A stretch of DNA of 64,000 nt, taken from contig NZ_LMCF01000096.1 of the NCBI RefSeq assembly GCF_001623075.1, positions 1-64,000 on the forward strand, read 5' to 3'. How positions within the stretch are numbered: position 1 is the stretch's first letter; the number at the start of each line of letters is the position of its first letter. Shown here one piece after another: positions 38,511 to 46,970 of the stretch. The notes below the pieces were generated by a model, which saw only the letters and a list, made by a program, of their open reading frames with translations, did no database searches and had not been told where the DNA came from. The position numbers were made by a program, and so were the translations under genes. Origin of the DNA: Pseudovibrio sp. Ad37 (lineage in GTDB: Bacteria > Pseudomonadota > Alphaproteobacteria > Rhizobiales > Stappiaceae).

Positions 38511-38522
38511 TGTCCTAGGACA
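38511..38522. promoter_or_regulatory. 12-bp palindrome between cysQ and galU
   Basis: TGTCCTAGGACA is a perfect 12-bp palindrome in the 261-bp divergent region, about 95 bp before galU and 155 bp before cysQ. It could be an operator for either gene. No regulator is suggested by sequence. Confidence 0.3.
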
Positions 38523-38616
38523 AATTCATTTGGTACCATTAACGAGCCTAATTCGCTGCAGATAAGTGCTAAGAAAATGACTGTTTCGATCTCCTTGACC
38601 TAAGGAATTCAAATAT

Positions 38617-39501
38617 ATGACACGTGCGATACGAAAAGCTGTTCTCCCGGTTGCAGGTCTGGGCACCCGCTTCCTTCCTGCAACAAAAGCCGTACCAAAA
38701 GAAATGCTGACCATTCTGGATCGGCCTATCATCCAATACGTGGTTGATGAAGCTCGCGCTGCCGGGATTGAGCACATCGTATTTGTAACAGGCAGAAACA
38801 AACAGGTGATCGAAGATCACTTCGACATTGCTTACGAGCTGGAAGAAACTCTGCGCCGCAGAAACAAAGACCATGCATTGGAACTTCTTGAAAAAATCCG
38901 CCCTTCCGCAGGTACAACCAGTTTCACCCGTCAGCAGGAACCTCTCGGCCTAGGGCATGCGATCTGGTGCGCGCGCGACATCATCGGCGATGAACCCTTC
39001 GCTATTTTGCTGCCAGACATGCTGATGAAAGCACCAAAAGGTTGCCTGTCGCAAATGGTAGAAGCCTATGAGAACCATGGCGGCAACATCATCTCAGTTG
39101 AGGAAGTGCCGTGGGATCAGACACACAAATACGGCATTGTCGAGCGGGATGCTCCTCGCGCTGATGACACGTTCTCCATTACTGGCATGATTGAAAAGCC
39201 AGCAGAAGGGACTGCACCATCGAACCTCTACATCAATGGCCGTTATATCCTGCAGCCAGAGATTTTTGGGCTTCTCGAAAAACAGAGCACCGGTGCTGGT
39301 GGTGAAATCCAGCTCACCGATGCAATGCTCACATTGATGGGCCAGCAGGACTTCCACGGCGTCGAATTCCGTGGAGAAACCTACGACTGTGGTTCTCGCT
39401 CCGGGTTCTTGTCGGCAAATGTCGCGTATGCATTGGATGATTCGGAGCTGGCTGCTCAGCTACGCCCAATGCTTGACAAGCTTCTTGTAAAAACCAGCTG
39501 A
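38617..39501 (+). CDS. galU: UTP-glucose-1-phosphate uridylyltransferase
   Basis: The 294-residue enzyme makes UDP-glucose. It shows the nucleotidyltransferase signature [18 protein letters not shown], the [16 protein letters not shown] segment and the [10 protein letters not shown] motif. AAGGA lies before the ATG. It heads a plus-strand group with two more nucleotide-sugar enzymes. UDP-glucose feeds UDP-glucuronate and UDP-galactose synthesis for surface polysaccharides. Confidence 0.96.
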   Translation: MTRAIRKAVLPVAGLGTRFLPATKAVPKEMLTILDRPIIQYVVDEARAAGIEHIVFVTGRNKQVIEDHFDIAYELEETLRRRNKDHALELLEKIRPSAGTTSFTRQQEPLGLGHAIWCARDIIGDEPFAILLPDMLMKAPKGCLSQMVEAYENHGGNIISVEEVPWDQTHKYGIVERDAPRADDTFSITGMIEKPAEGTAPSNLYINGRYILQPEIFGLLEKQSTGAGGEIQLTDAMLTLMGQQDFHGVEFRGETYDCGSRSGFLSANVAYALDDSELAAQLRPMLDKLLVKTS

Positions 39502-39518
39502 GTATCGGGAAACGTGAA

Positions 39519-40529
39519 ATGGAAAAAGTACTTGTAACAGGTACTGCCGGCTTTATTGGCAACGCTGTAGCCCTCCGTCTGTTACAAGATGGCTATCATG
39601 TCATCGGCTTGGATTGTGTCACAGACTACTATGATGTGACGCTGAAGGAAGAGCGACTGAAACGCCTCACATCCTCTAACCATTTCACAGAGGAACGGGT
39701 CAGGCTTGAAGATACCGAAGCTGTCATGCGCATCTTCAAGCAACATGCACCCTCAAAGGTCATTCATCTAGCAGCTCAGGCAGGCGTACGCTACTCGCTG
39801 GAAAGTCCTCAGTCTTACGTCGATGCAAACGTCACTGGCTTTTTATCGATATTGGAAGGTGCTCGCGCGCATGATGTAAGGCATCTGGTCTATGCCTCCA
39901 CGAGCTCTGTCTACGGGCTCGATGAAACGATGCCGTTGTCGACACATCGCGGTGGCAATCATCCGGTTTCATTTTATGCTGCGACCAAAAAAGCCAACGA
40001 GGCCATGGCCCATTCCTATGCCCACCTCTTTGACATCCCTTGCACAGGCCTACGGTTCTTTACCGTGTACGGTCCTTGGGGACGCCCGGACATGGCTCTG
40101 TTCAAATTCACCAAAGCCATATTGGAGGGGAAACCTGTCCCTCTGTTTAACCACGGCAACATGATCCGCGACTTCACATACGTGGACGATATTGTGGAAG
40201 GTATTGTACGGATTTCCAACCTCCCCCCAAAACGAACGGATGATTGGGATGGCAAAGCAGCTGATCCGGCGACCTCCAGCGCTCCTTATCAAGTCTTCAA
40301 CATCGGCAACAGCGATCCGGTTCAGCTAATGGACTATCTTGCCGCTATCGAAGACGCGCTGGGCATGTCCGCAAAGAAAGAGTTCTTACCATTCCAGCCC
40401 GGAGACGTTGCAGCCACCTTCGCTGATGTTACGGATCTGATTGAGACAACCGGCTTCAAACCCCAAACCTCCGTAAAGGCAGGGGTTGCAAACTTCGTCA
40501 AATGGTATCGGGATTACTACAATGTGTAG
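39519..40529 (+). CDS. NAD-dependent epimerase, UDP-glucuronate 4-epimerase type
   Basis: The 336-residue short-chain dehydrogenase begins VLVTGTAGFIGNAVALRLL (NAD-binding GxxGxxG). It carries the YASTSSVYG segment with the catalytic Ser/Thr and the YxxxK pair in SFYAATKKANE. The segments DCVTDYYDVTLKEERLKRL and TVYGPWGRPDMALFKFTKAI are typical of the GAE/LpsL type that makes UDP-galacturonate. It starts 17 bp after galU and precedes the dehydrogenase by 21 bp. Confidence 0.9.
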   Translation: MEKVLVTGTAGFIGNAVALRLLQDGYHVIGLDCVTDYYDVTLKEERLKRLTSSNHFTEERVRLEDTEAVMRIFKQHAPSKVIHLAAQAGVRYSLESPQSYVDANVTGFLSILEGARAHDVRHLVYASTSSVYGLDETMPLSTHRGGNHPVSFYAATKKANEAMAHSYAHLFDIPCTGLRFFTVYGPWGRPDMALFKFTKAILEGKPVPLFNHGNMIRDFTYVDDIVEGIVRISNLPPKRTDDWDGKAADPATSSAPYQVFNIGNSDPVQLMDYLAAIEDALGMSAKKEFLPFQPGDVAATFADVTDLIETTGFKPQTSVKAGVANFVKWYRDYYNV

Positions 40530-40550
40530 GATGTCCCAAGGTGCCATTTT

Positions 40551-41837
40551 ATGGAAGAAATCGTCTCAGTTGTCGGGCTTGGCTATGTAGGCTTGCCCGT
40601 TGCTTGCGCGCTGGCGCATGCAGGTATCAAAACCATTGGTTACGATATAGATCGTCACCGGGTCCAAGAGCTTCTCGAGGGAAATGATAGAACTGCATCT
40701 GTCAGCAAGACGGCTCTTTCTTCCAAAAAACTGACGCTCACGTATTCCGCGCCTGATATCAGACAGGCGCGGATCCACATAGTGGCAGTCCCTACCCCAA
40801 TAAATATCTCCAAACGCCCTGATCTCGGCCCGATCAAGAAGGCCTCAAAAATCGTTGGTGCCTTTATGAAGCCCAACGACATCGTTGTTTTCGAGTCCAC
40901 AGTTTATCCTGGTGCAACCGAAGAGATTGCGATCCCTTTGCTACAACGAGAATCCGGCCTGCGGTTTCAAAAAGATTTCCAGATCGGATATTCACCCGAG
41001 CGGATCAATCCCGGCGATAAAAAGCACACACTTTCCAACCTGCTCAAAATTGTTTCAGCCAGTTCAGAGGATGCACTTGAAACACTGGCGGAGCTTTATG
41101 GAAAGATCGTCAAAGCAGGTGTTTACAAAGCCTCATCCATCAAAGTCGCAGAGGCGGCCAAGGTCATTGAGAATACACAGCGTGATTTGAACATAGCCCT
41201 CATGAATGAGCTCTCCATGCTATTTCATGCAATGGACATCGATACACGCGATGTTCTGGAAGGCGCTTCAACCAAATGGAACTTCCTGCCATTTCATCCC
41301 GGTTTGGTCGGCGGTCACTGCATCGGCGTTGACCCTTACTACCTGACAGATAAAGCACATCAGCTTGGTTTTTCTCCGCAGGTCATCCTTGCAGGACGAG
41401 GCACCAATGAAAGTATGAGCAGGTTCATTGCAACAGAGGTTATTCAAGGCTGCGTAAAGCTTGCACGCCCCATGCCGCCTCGTATTGCTATATTGGGCAT
41501 CACATACAAGGCAGACGTGCCCGATACGCGAAATTCTAAAGTAATCGACTTGATTAGAGAATTGGAGCGTTTCGGAGCCCACATCTTCGCTGTTGATCCT
41601 TTAGCCGATCCGGAACACACGAAGGAACACTTTGGCGTTGAGCTCTACCAGGAAACTCCGCCAGGTGACTGTGATGCGGTTATTCTGGCAGTCCCCCATC
41701 ATGCTTTCTTCGAAAACGAAGAACCTTGGCATGTGATGGAACGGTACTTAAGTGCAGAAAAAGTCTTTGTGGCTGATCTTCACGGTCTTTTGGAAAGGGA
41801 GAAGACACCAGAACATGTGCTTCTATGGCGCTTATAG
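40551..41837 (+). CDS. Nucleotide sugar dehydrogenase (WecC/TviB/WbpA type)
   Basis: The 428-residue enzyme oxidises the C6 hydroxyl of a UDP-sugar twice, to the uronic acid. Features in order are the NAD site VVGLGYVGLPVACALAHAG, the dimer helix KVAEAAKVIENTQRDLNIAL, the catalytic Cys in GGHCIGVDPYYLT, and the C-terminal domain with LGITYKADVPDTRNSK. It resembles the UDP-HexNAc dehydrogenases of O-antigen and Vi antigen more than the UDP-glucose dehydrogenases. It would supply a uronic acid for capsule or exopolysaccharide. Confidence 0.9.
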   Translation: MEEIVSVVGLGYVGLPVACALAHAGIKTIGYDIDRHRVQELLEGNDRTASVSKTALSSKKLTLTYSAPDIRQARIHIVAVPTPINISKRPDLGPIKKASKIVGAFMKPNDIVVFESTVYPGATEEIAIPLLQRESGLRFQKDFQIGYSPERINPGDKKHTLSNLLKIVSASSEDALETLAELYGKIVKAGVYKASSIKVAEAAKVIENTQRDLNIALMNELSMLFHAMDIDTRDVLEGASTKWNFLPFHPGLVGGHCIGVDPYYLTDKAHQLGFSPQVILAGRGTNESMSRFIATEVIQGCVKLARPMPPRIAILGITYKADVPDTRNSKVIDLIRELERFGAHIFAVDPLADPEHTKEHFGVELYQETPPGDCDAVILAVPHHAFFENEEPWHVMERYLSAEKVFVADLHGLLEREKTPEHVLLWRL

Positions 41838-41839
41838 AA

Positions 41840-41869
41840 AAGGCTTGGGCATTCTCACACCCAAGCCTT
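41840..41869. terminator. Bidirectional terminator between dehydrogenase gene and tgt
   Basis: AAGGCTTGGG and CCCAAGCCTT pair perfectly over 10 bp around CATTCTCACA, between the two convergent genes. Confidence 0.85.
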
Positions 41870-41892
41870 CATAGTTTCATGTTCGCTAAAGC

Positions 41893-43074
41893 TTATGACC
41901 AAACATAAGGCTCAATATCGCCATGCGCCCAGTCTTCTTTGGTCTGCTGGCGGAATTCCTCAAACCGACCTTCATCAATCGCATCACGGATGCCCTGCAT
42001 CAGGTACTGGTAGTAAGCGAGGTTGTTCCAGGTCAACAGCATTGCCGCCAGACCTTCATTCACGCGCACCAGATGATGCAGATAAGCGCGGGAGTATTTG
42101 GAGGTTGCTTCACAATTGGATTGCTCATCCAATGGGCGCGGGTCTTCAGAATGACGGGCATTCTTTAGGTTCATCTTACCAAAACGCGTGTAAGCCAAGC
42201 CATGGCGGCCAGCACGGGTTGGCATCACACAGTCAAACTGATCAATACCACGCGCGACACTTTCCAGAATATCTTCTGGTGTACCAACACCCATCAGGTA
42301 TCGTGGCTTATCCTTTGGCATCGCTGGTGTTGTAATTTCCAACATCTTCAGCATAACGGCTTGAGGCTCACCTACGGCCAGACCACCAACGGAATAACCT
42401 TCCATCGGAAGCTCACCGAGACGCTGAGCAGATTCAACACGTAGATCAGGGACATCACCGCCCTGAACGATACCGTAAAGACCTTGCCCCTTTTCTGGAC
42501 CACCCATTTTCTCAAACTGAGCACGGGAGCGTTCAGCCCAACGCAGAGACAATTGCATCGCACGTTCAACTTCATCGCGCTCAGCAGGAAGCGCAATACA
42601 CTCATCAAGCTGCATCTGGATATCAGAACCAAGCAGGCCCTGAATTTCAACAGAACGCTCCGGGCTCATGAAGTGCTTAGACCCATCATGGTGAGACGAG
42701 AAGGTCACACCTTCTTCAGTCATCTTGCGAAGACCAGACAGAGACATCACCTGAAATCCGCCGGAGTCCGTCAAAATGGTATGGTCCCATCCCATAAACT
42801 TGTGCAAGCCGCCAAGCTTGGCAATCCGTTCTGCAGTCGGTCGCAGCATCAGATGGTACGTGTTACCAAGAACAACATCCGCCCCCAGATCACGCACTTG
42901 CTGCGGATACATAGCCTTTACAGTCGCCTGTGTACCAACCGGCATAAACGCAGGCGTACGAACTTTGCCGTGCGGCGTTGTAATTTCACCGCGGCGCGCC
43001 ATGCCATCTGTTTTCAGCAGCTTGAAGGAAAACGGCTTGGTGCCTTGCTGTGTTTCACGAGATGTTTTGGTCAT
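41893..43074 (-). CDS. tgt: tRNA-guanine transglycosylase (queuosine pathway)
   Basis: The 393-residue TIM-barrel enzyme exchanges guanine 34 for preQ1 in GUN-anticodon tRNAs. It has [13 protein letters not shown], the [15 protein letters not shown] region, GIVQGGDV and the nucleophile region [13 protein letters not shown]. The structural zinc site, usually CxCxxC plus His, reads SNCEATS (about 319-325), so only one of three cysteines (C321) remains. The ATG overlaps the queA stop by 4 bases (ATGA). Confidence 0.95.
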   Translation of the reverse strand: MTKTSRETQQGTKPFSFKLLKTDGMARRGEITTPHGKVRTPAFMPVGTQATVKAMYPQQVRDLGADVVLGNTYHLMLRPTAERIAKLGGLHKFMGWDHTILTDSGGFQVMSLSGLRKMTEEGVTFSSHHDGSKHFMSPERSVEIQGLLGSDIQMQLDECIALPAERDEVERAMQLSLRWAERSRAQFEKMGGPEKGQGLYGIVQGGDVPDLRVESAQRLGELPMEGYSVGGLAVGEPQAVMLKMLEITTPAMPKDKPRYLMGVGTPEDILESVARGIDQFDCVMPTRAGRHGLAYTRFGKMNLKNARHSEDPRPLDEQSNCEATSKYSRAYLHHLVRVNEGLAAMLLTWNNLAYYQYLMQGIRDAIDEGRFEEFRQQTKEDWAHGDIEPYVWS

Positions 43075-44156
43075 TTGGTAGCCTTCTTGAACAGCAGCGA
43101 GCTGTCTCCATAACTATAAAAACGGTAGCCAGTGTTGATCGCATGCTCATAAGCAGCGCGCATTTCGTCCATACCACTCAGCGCACTCACAAGCATAAAC
43201 AGCGTTGAGCGCGGTAAATGGAAGTTGGTCATCAGCGCATCAATGGCTTTGAACTGATAGCCCGGCGTAATGAAAATGTCGGTGCTCTGAGAAATCGGGT
43301 TAATCACGCCGTCCTCAGAAACTGAGCTCTCAAGAATGCGCAGTGAAGTTGTACCAACAGAAACAATCTTGTTGCCACGGGCACGAACAGCGTTGAGCGC
43401 TGCAGCTGTCTCACCGCTGATCTCGCCATACTCAAAGTGCATTTTATGGTCTTCAGTCTTGTCGGCTTTAACTGGCAAAAACGTGCCAGCGCCCACATGA
43501 AGCGTCACGAAGTGTTTCTCAACACCGCGCTCTTCAAGGGCAGCAAACAGCTGGTCCGTAAAATGCAAGCCAGCAGTGGGTGCAGCAACAGCACCTTCAT
43601 ATTTTGCGTAGATGGTTTGATAGTCTTTGCGATCCTGATCGTCTTCAGCCCGCTTAGCTGCGATGTATGGCGGCAGCGGAATGTGCCCCACCTGTGCAAT
43701 CGCAGCATCCAGCTCACCGGCAGAACGGTCAAACTCAAACAGAATATCGCCTGCTTCGGACTTCTCAGTCACAACAGCAGAAAGCTCTGCAGTATCTTTA
43801 CTTTCCTCATCAAAAGCAAAACGAACAGTATCGCCAACTTTCAGTTTCTTAGCTGGACGAACAAAGGCACGCCATTCCTTCGCACTGGCACGCTGGTGCA
43901 ATGTCACACCAACTTTTGTCGTCAGGCCATCACGCGAGCGGAAGCCAAGCAGCTGTGCCGGAATAACTTTTGTATCATTAAAGACGAGCGCATCACCCGG
44001 CTCTAAAAGATCAGGCAGAGACAGCACCTGATCATCTGTCAGCAGTTGCTCACCATCAGGGCGCACCACCAACATCCGTGAACTATCACGCGGAACTGCC
44101 GGGCGGAGCGCAATGTTTTCCGGCGGCAGATCAAAATCAAAATCATCAACCAGCAT
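43071..44156 (-). CDS. queA: tRNA ribosyltransferase-isomerase QueA
   Basis: The 361-residue enzyme adds the cyclopentene ring of epoxyqueuosine from S-adenosylmethionine. It begins [20 protein letters not shown], with [33 protein letters not shown] and [20 protein letters not shown]. The ATG at 44156 matches the usual N-terminus; an extension to 44243 has no family support. It is translationally coupled to tgt, its pathway predecessor. Confidence 0.96.
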   Translation of the reverse strand: MLVDDFDFDLPPENIALRPAVPRDSSRMLVVRPDGEQLLTDDQVLSLPDLLEPGDALVFNDTKVIPAQLLGFRSRDGLTTKVGVTLHQRASAKEWRAFVRPAKKLKVGDTVRFAFDEESKDTAELSAVVTEKSEAGDILFEFDRSAGELDAAIAQVGHIPLPPYIAAKRAEDDQDRKDYQTIYAKYEGAVAAPTAGLHFTDQLFAALEERGVEKHFVTLHVGAGTFLPVKADKTEDHKMHFEYGEISGETAAALNAVRARGNKIVSVGTTSLRILESSVSEDGVINPISQSTDIFITPGYQFKAIDALMTNFHLPRSTLFMLVSALSGMDEMRAAYEHAINTGYRFYSYGDSSLLFKKATK

Positions 44157-44378
44157 AGGGTATCCAGTTTTACAAAACAGCAAATCAGCGCCGCACAGTA
44201 TGTGGTCGCCATCTCCGTGCTGTCTTATTGGAATTATTGCCAAATCCGTTTGTATTCTGCAGGCCTTGCTGTCACCTGTCCCGCAGTCAAACGATTGAAG
44301 CCAGAGGGAGATACCCGTTGATGCGATTTAGGTCAACCTGTTTAGAAGAGCGCTGCGTCCATTTGCATAGCCCTAACA

Positions 44379-44407
44379 AAAAGGCCCGGCAAAATGCCGA
44401 GCCTTTT
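44379..44407 (-). terminator. Terminator after the cytosolic cyclophilin gene
   Basis: AAAAGGC-C-CGGCA pairs with TGCCG-A-GCCTTTT around AAA, followed on the minus strand by T residues, just after the stop at 44430. Confidence 0.85.
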
Positions 44408-44429
44408 ATAATTCGCAGTGCGTTCGCTA

Positions 44430-44900
44430 TTAAGCGTCCGCAGCAACCTTCAAAGATACGATCTTATCTGGGTTGGAAACAGGTTCACCACGTTTGATCT
44501 TGTCAACGTTGTCCATACCTTCAACAACCTGGCCCCATGCGGTGTACTGACCGTCGAGCCAGGATGCATCGCCGAAGCAGATGAAGAACTGGCTGTCGCC
44601 GGAGTTCGGATCCATAGAACGAGCCATGGAGCATGTGCCGCGAACGTGTTTCGCATCGTTGAACTCAGCTTTCAGCTTTTTGCCGGAGCCGCCAGTACCT
44701 GTGCCCTGAGGGCAGCCGGTCTGAGCCATGAAGCCGTCAATCACACGGTGGAACACGATGCCGTCGTAAAAGCCTTCACGTGCGAGCTCTTTAATACGAG
44801 CAACGTGGTTAGGTGCCAGGTCAGGACGCAGTTCAATAACAACGTTGCCCTGAGTGGTTTCCAGCAGCAGTGTGTTTTCTGGATCTTTGATATCAGCCAC
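44430..44900 (-). CDS. ppiB: Peptidyl-prolyl cis-trans isomerase, cytosolic cyclophilin
   Basis: The 156-residue cyclophilin has the active-site segment YDGIVFHRVIDGFMAQTGCP, the SQFFICFGDASWLDGQYTAWG segment and no signal peptide. The start is best placed at GTG 44900 (VADIKDPENTL), which has AAGGAC six bases upstream; no ATG fits the N-terminus. Its sequence is very close to the exported cyclophilin encoded just upstream, suggesting an old tandem duplication. Confidence 0.92.
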   Translation of the reverse strand: MADIKDPENTLLLETTQGNVVIELRPDLAPNHVARIKELAREGFYDGIVFHRVIDGFMAQTGCPQGTGTGGSGKKLKAEFNDAKHVRGTCSMARSMDPNSGDSQFFICFGDASWLDGQYTAWGQVVEGMDNVDKIKRGEPVSNPDKIVSLKVAADA

Positions 44901-44946
44901 GGGACTGTCCTTTATCTTAGAATAAGTCTGAGTGCAGACATAGCCT

Positions 44947-45480
44947 CTACTTGGCGTCTGCCGCAACCTGCATTTTGATGATCTTATCAGGGTTACGAAC
45001 AGGTTCGCCGCGTTTGATCTTGTCTACAGCGTCCATTCCGGAAACCACGTCACCAAATACGGTGTACTGACCATCAAGCCAAGACCCATCATTGAACATG
45101 ATAAAGAACTGAGAGTTCGCACTGTTCGGGCTGCGGGACCGCGCCATGCCAAGAGTACCGCGCTTGAACGGAGCCTTGGAGAACTCAGCTTTCAGGTCAG
45201 GCATTTCAGAGCCGCCCATGCCTGTGCCGGTTGGGTCGCCAGTCTGCGCCATGAAGCCATCAATCACACGATGGAATACGATGCCATCATAAAAGCCTTC
45301 ACGTGTAAGCTGTTTAATACGCTTCACATGCTCAGGTGCAAGATCAGGACGCAGCGCAATTTCAACGCGTCCGTCTTTCAGGTCCAGATAAATCGTGTTT
45401 TCAAGATCTTTCGCGCTGGCGGTGAATGGCATCATAAATGCGCCTACAACCATCGCACATGCTGTCAGGATACGTAGCAA
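44947..45480 (-). CDS. Peptidyl-prolyl cis-trans isomerase, exported cyclophilin
   Basis: The 177-residue protein has a signal peptide (LRILTACAMVVGAFMMPF, cleavage near ASA-KD) and a cyclophilin domain with YDGIVFHRVIDGFMAQTGDP and SQFFIMFNDGSWLDGQYTVFG. The only start giving a basic signal-peptide N-terminus is a TTG at 45480 with AGGA upstream; ATGs further in would remove the charged n-region. It should fold proteins in the periplasm, with its cytosolic paralogue 46 bp downstream. Confidence 0.9.
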   Translation of the reverse strand: MLRILTACAMVVGAFMMPFTASAKDLENTIYLDLKDGRVEIALRPDLAPEHVKRIKQLTREGFYDGIVFHRVIDGFMAQTGDPTGTGMGGSEMPDLKAEFSKAPFKRGTLGMARSRSPNSANSQFFIMFNDGSWLDGQYTVFGDVVSGMDAVDKIKRGEPVRNPDKIIKMQVAADAK

Positions 45481-45652
45481 GATTTCTGTCCTTGTCTTAG
45501 CTAAGGCGTACCTCCCAAATTCCCAATTGGCTTTCGAAAAGAGATACGCACACAAAACAAAATTTAGCGGGTGTTATGTGATTGCACATAAACGCGACGC
45601 GCTAAAAAAGTCTAACCCTATCAAATAGGCAGTCTTTTCTGTTGCGTTGTTT

Positions 45653-46156
45653 TTAAGCAATCTCAAAGCGCTTTTTAAGCGCAGCCTCAACACACTTGGG
45701 GACAAACGAACTGTAATCTCCCCCCATCTTTGCAATCTGGCGCACCAGTGTAGCCGTAATGGGGCGCATCACTGGTGAGCTTGGAAAAAATACGGTCTTG
45801 ATGTCAGGTGCCATCGCCCCATTCATTCCAGCCATCTGCATTTCATAATTGAGATCAGTCGAGTCTCGAAGTCCGCGCACCAGAATATTAGAGCCATGCT
45901 CTCGCGCTGCATCCACGACCAGCCCAGTAAAGGAGACTGTACGAATACGAGCAGCATTTTCTGCACCAAACTGCTCTTCACAAGCAAGGCGGATCAACTC
46001 CACACGTTCTTCAAAGGAAAACAACGGAGCCTTGGAAGCCTGAATGCCAATAGCTACAATCACCTCATCAGCCAAAACCAATGATTGCTCCAGAATGTCC
46101 AGATGGCCGTGTGTCATAGGATCAAAAGACCCCGGATAAAGTGCAATGCGCTTCAT
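45653..46156 (-). CDS. coaD: Phosphopantetheine adenylyltransferase
   Basis: The 167-residue enzyme makes dephospho-CoA from 4'-phosphopantetheine and ATP. It contains the nucleotidyltransferase motif [17 protein letters not shown], the [20 protein letters not shown] segment and the end [14 protein letters not shown]. The ATG at 46156 is the family start. It lies upstream of the cyclophilin, queA and tgt genes in one direction. Confidence 0.95.
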   Translation of the reverse strand: MKRIALYPGSFDPMTHGHLDILEQSLVLADEVIVAIGIQASKAPLFSFEERVELIRLACEEQFGAENAARIRTVSFTGLVVDAAREHGSNILVRGLRDSTDLNYEMQMAGMNGAMAPDIKTVFFPSSPVMRPITATLVRQIAKMGGDYSSFVPKCVEAALKKRFEIA

Positions 46157-46296
46157 ATAATCTCTCGCGTCACAAATGCCTCTCCCCATAAGCATCATAA
46201 ATGACACTTACCTTTCAGGCGCTAGCGCGATTGAAACGGGAAAAATGTTGATTTTCAAGTTTAATCCGATTTCTTATAGTATTTTTGCCTGGTTTA

Positions 46297-46851
46297 TTAT
46301 GAAGTAATTTCGAGGCTTTTGGTCTTCATCCAGTAATCCGGAGCAATAACGATTTTGCCATCTTCGGATGCGTATTCCGACACGGCGCCACGCGTGCCCT
46401 CGTAATGCATAATCTCTTTTAATGGAGTATCCGCAAGCTGATGTTCATCGCCCTTTTCCCTCAACATCTCAATGAGCTGATCAGGTATGTCATCATCGTA
46501 CTTATGCTTAAGTTCACCAGTCATATAGCGGTGCCAATTGTCTAAAGCTATTCGGCAAATATGTTTTGTATCATGCGCCTTATCTGCATCAACAAGTGCA
46601 CCCCAGAGCCAATGTCCGACCCCTTCAACCAAGAAAATATAAGCAGCTGTACCTTTGTCACAGTTATCCTGAGCCAAAATCCATGACAAGACCTCATTAC
46701 CAGCATCCCAATTCCAGTTCATTACAACCTGGTGCCAAGTGTCAGGAGTTTGATGCCCGAGCCACTCAATAATCTGATCTGTTTCATTAGCTGGTATGAT
46801 GAGAACGTCTGGGTCCGCCCACCATTTACATAATACATCATAGTGATCCAT
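46297..46851 (-). CDS. DUF4274-type protein of unknown function
   Basis: The 184-residue soluble protein contains the pattern VMNWNWDAGNEVLSWILAQ followed by NCDKGTAAYIFLVEG, which I recognise as DUF4274. The remainder is acidic, with an HGLK-like YMTGELKHKYDDDIPDQLI segment. The ATG at 46851 has GGAAGG upstream. DUF4274 proteins have no established role; some related small domains occur as immunity proteins. It sits between coaD and gyrA in a block otherwise made of conserved housekeeping genes. Confidence 0.65.
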   Translation of the reverse strand: MDHYDVLCKWWADPDVLIIPANETDQIIEWLGHQTPDTWHQVVMNWNWDAGNEVLSWILAQDNCDKGTAAYIFLVEGVGHWLWGALVDADKAHDTKHICRIALDNWHRYMTGELKHKYDDDIPDQLIEMLREKGDEHQLADTPLKEIMHYEGTRGAVSEYASEDGKIVIAPDYWMKTKSLEITS

Positions 46852-46924
46852 TGAAGTCCTTCCCAAAGCCAGTCAAGCTGACTTCGTCTGTCGTTCTAAA
46901 TACAAAATCTCTAGTTAACTTACG

Positions 46925-46954
46925 AAAAAGGCGGAGCACATGCCCCGCCTTTTT
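46925..46954 (-). terminator. Terminator after gyrA
   Basis: AAAAAGGCGG and CCGCCTTTTT form a 10-bp stem around a 10-base loop, with a run of T on the minus strand, just after the gyrA stop at 46971. Confidence 0.95.
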
Positions 46955-46970
46955 CTAGAATCTACATCAC

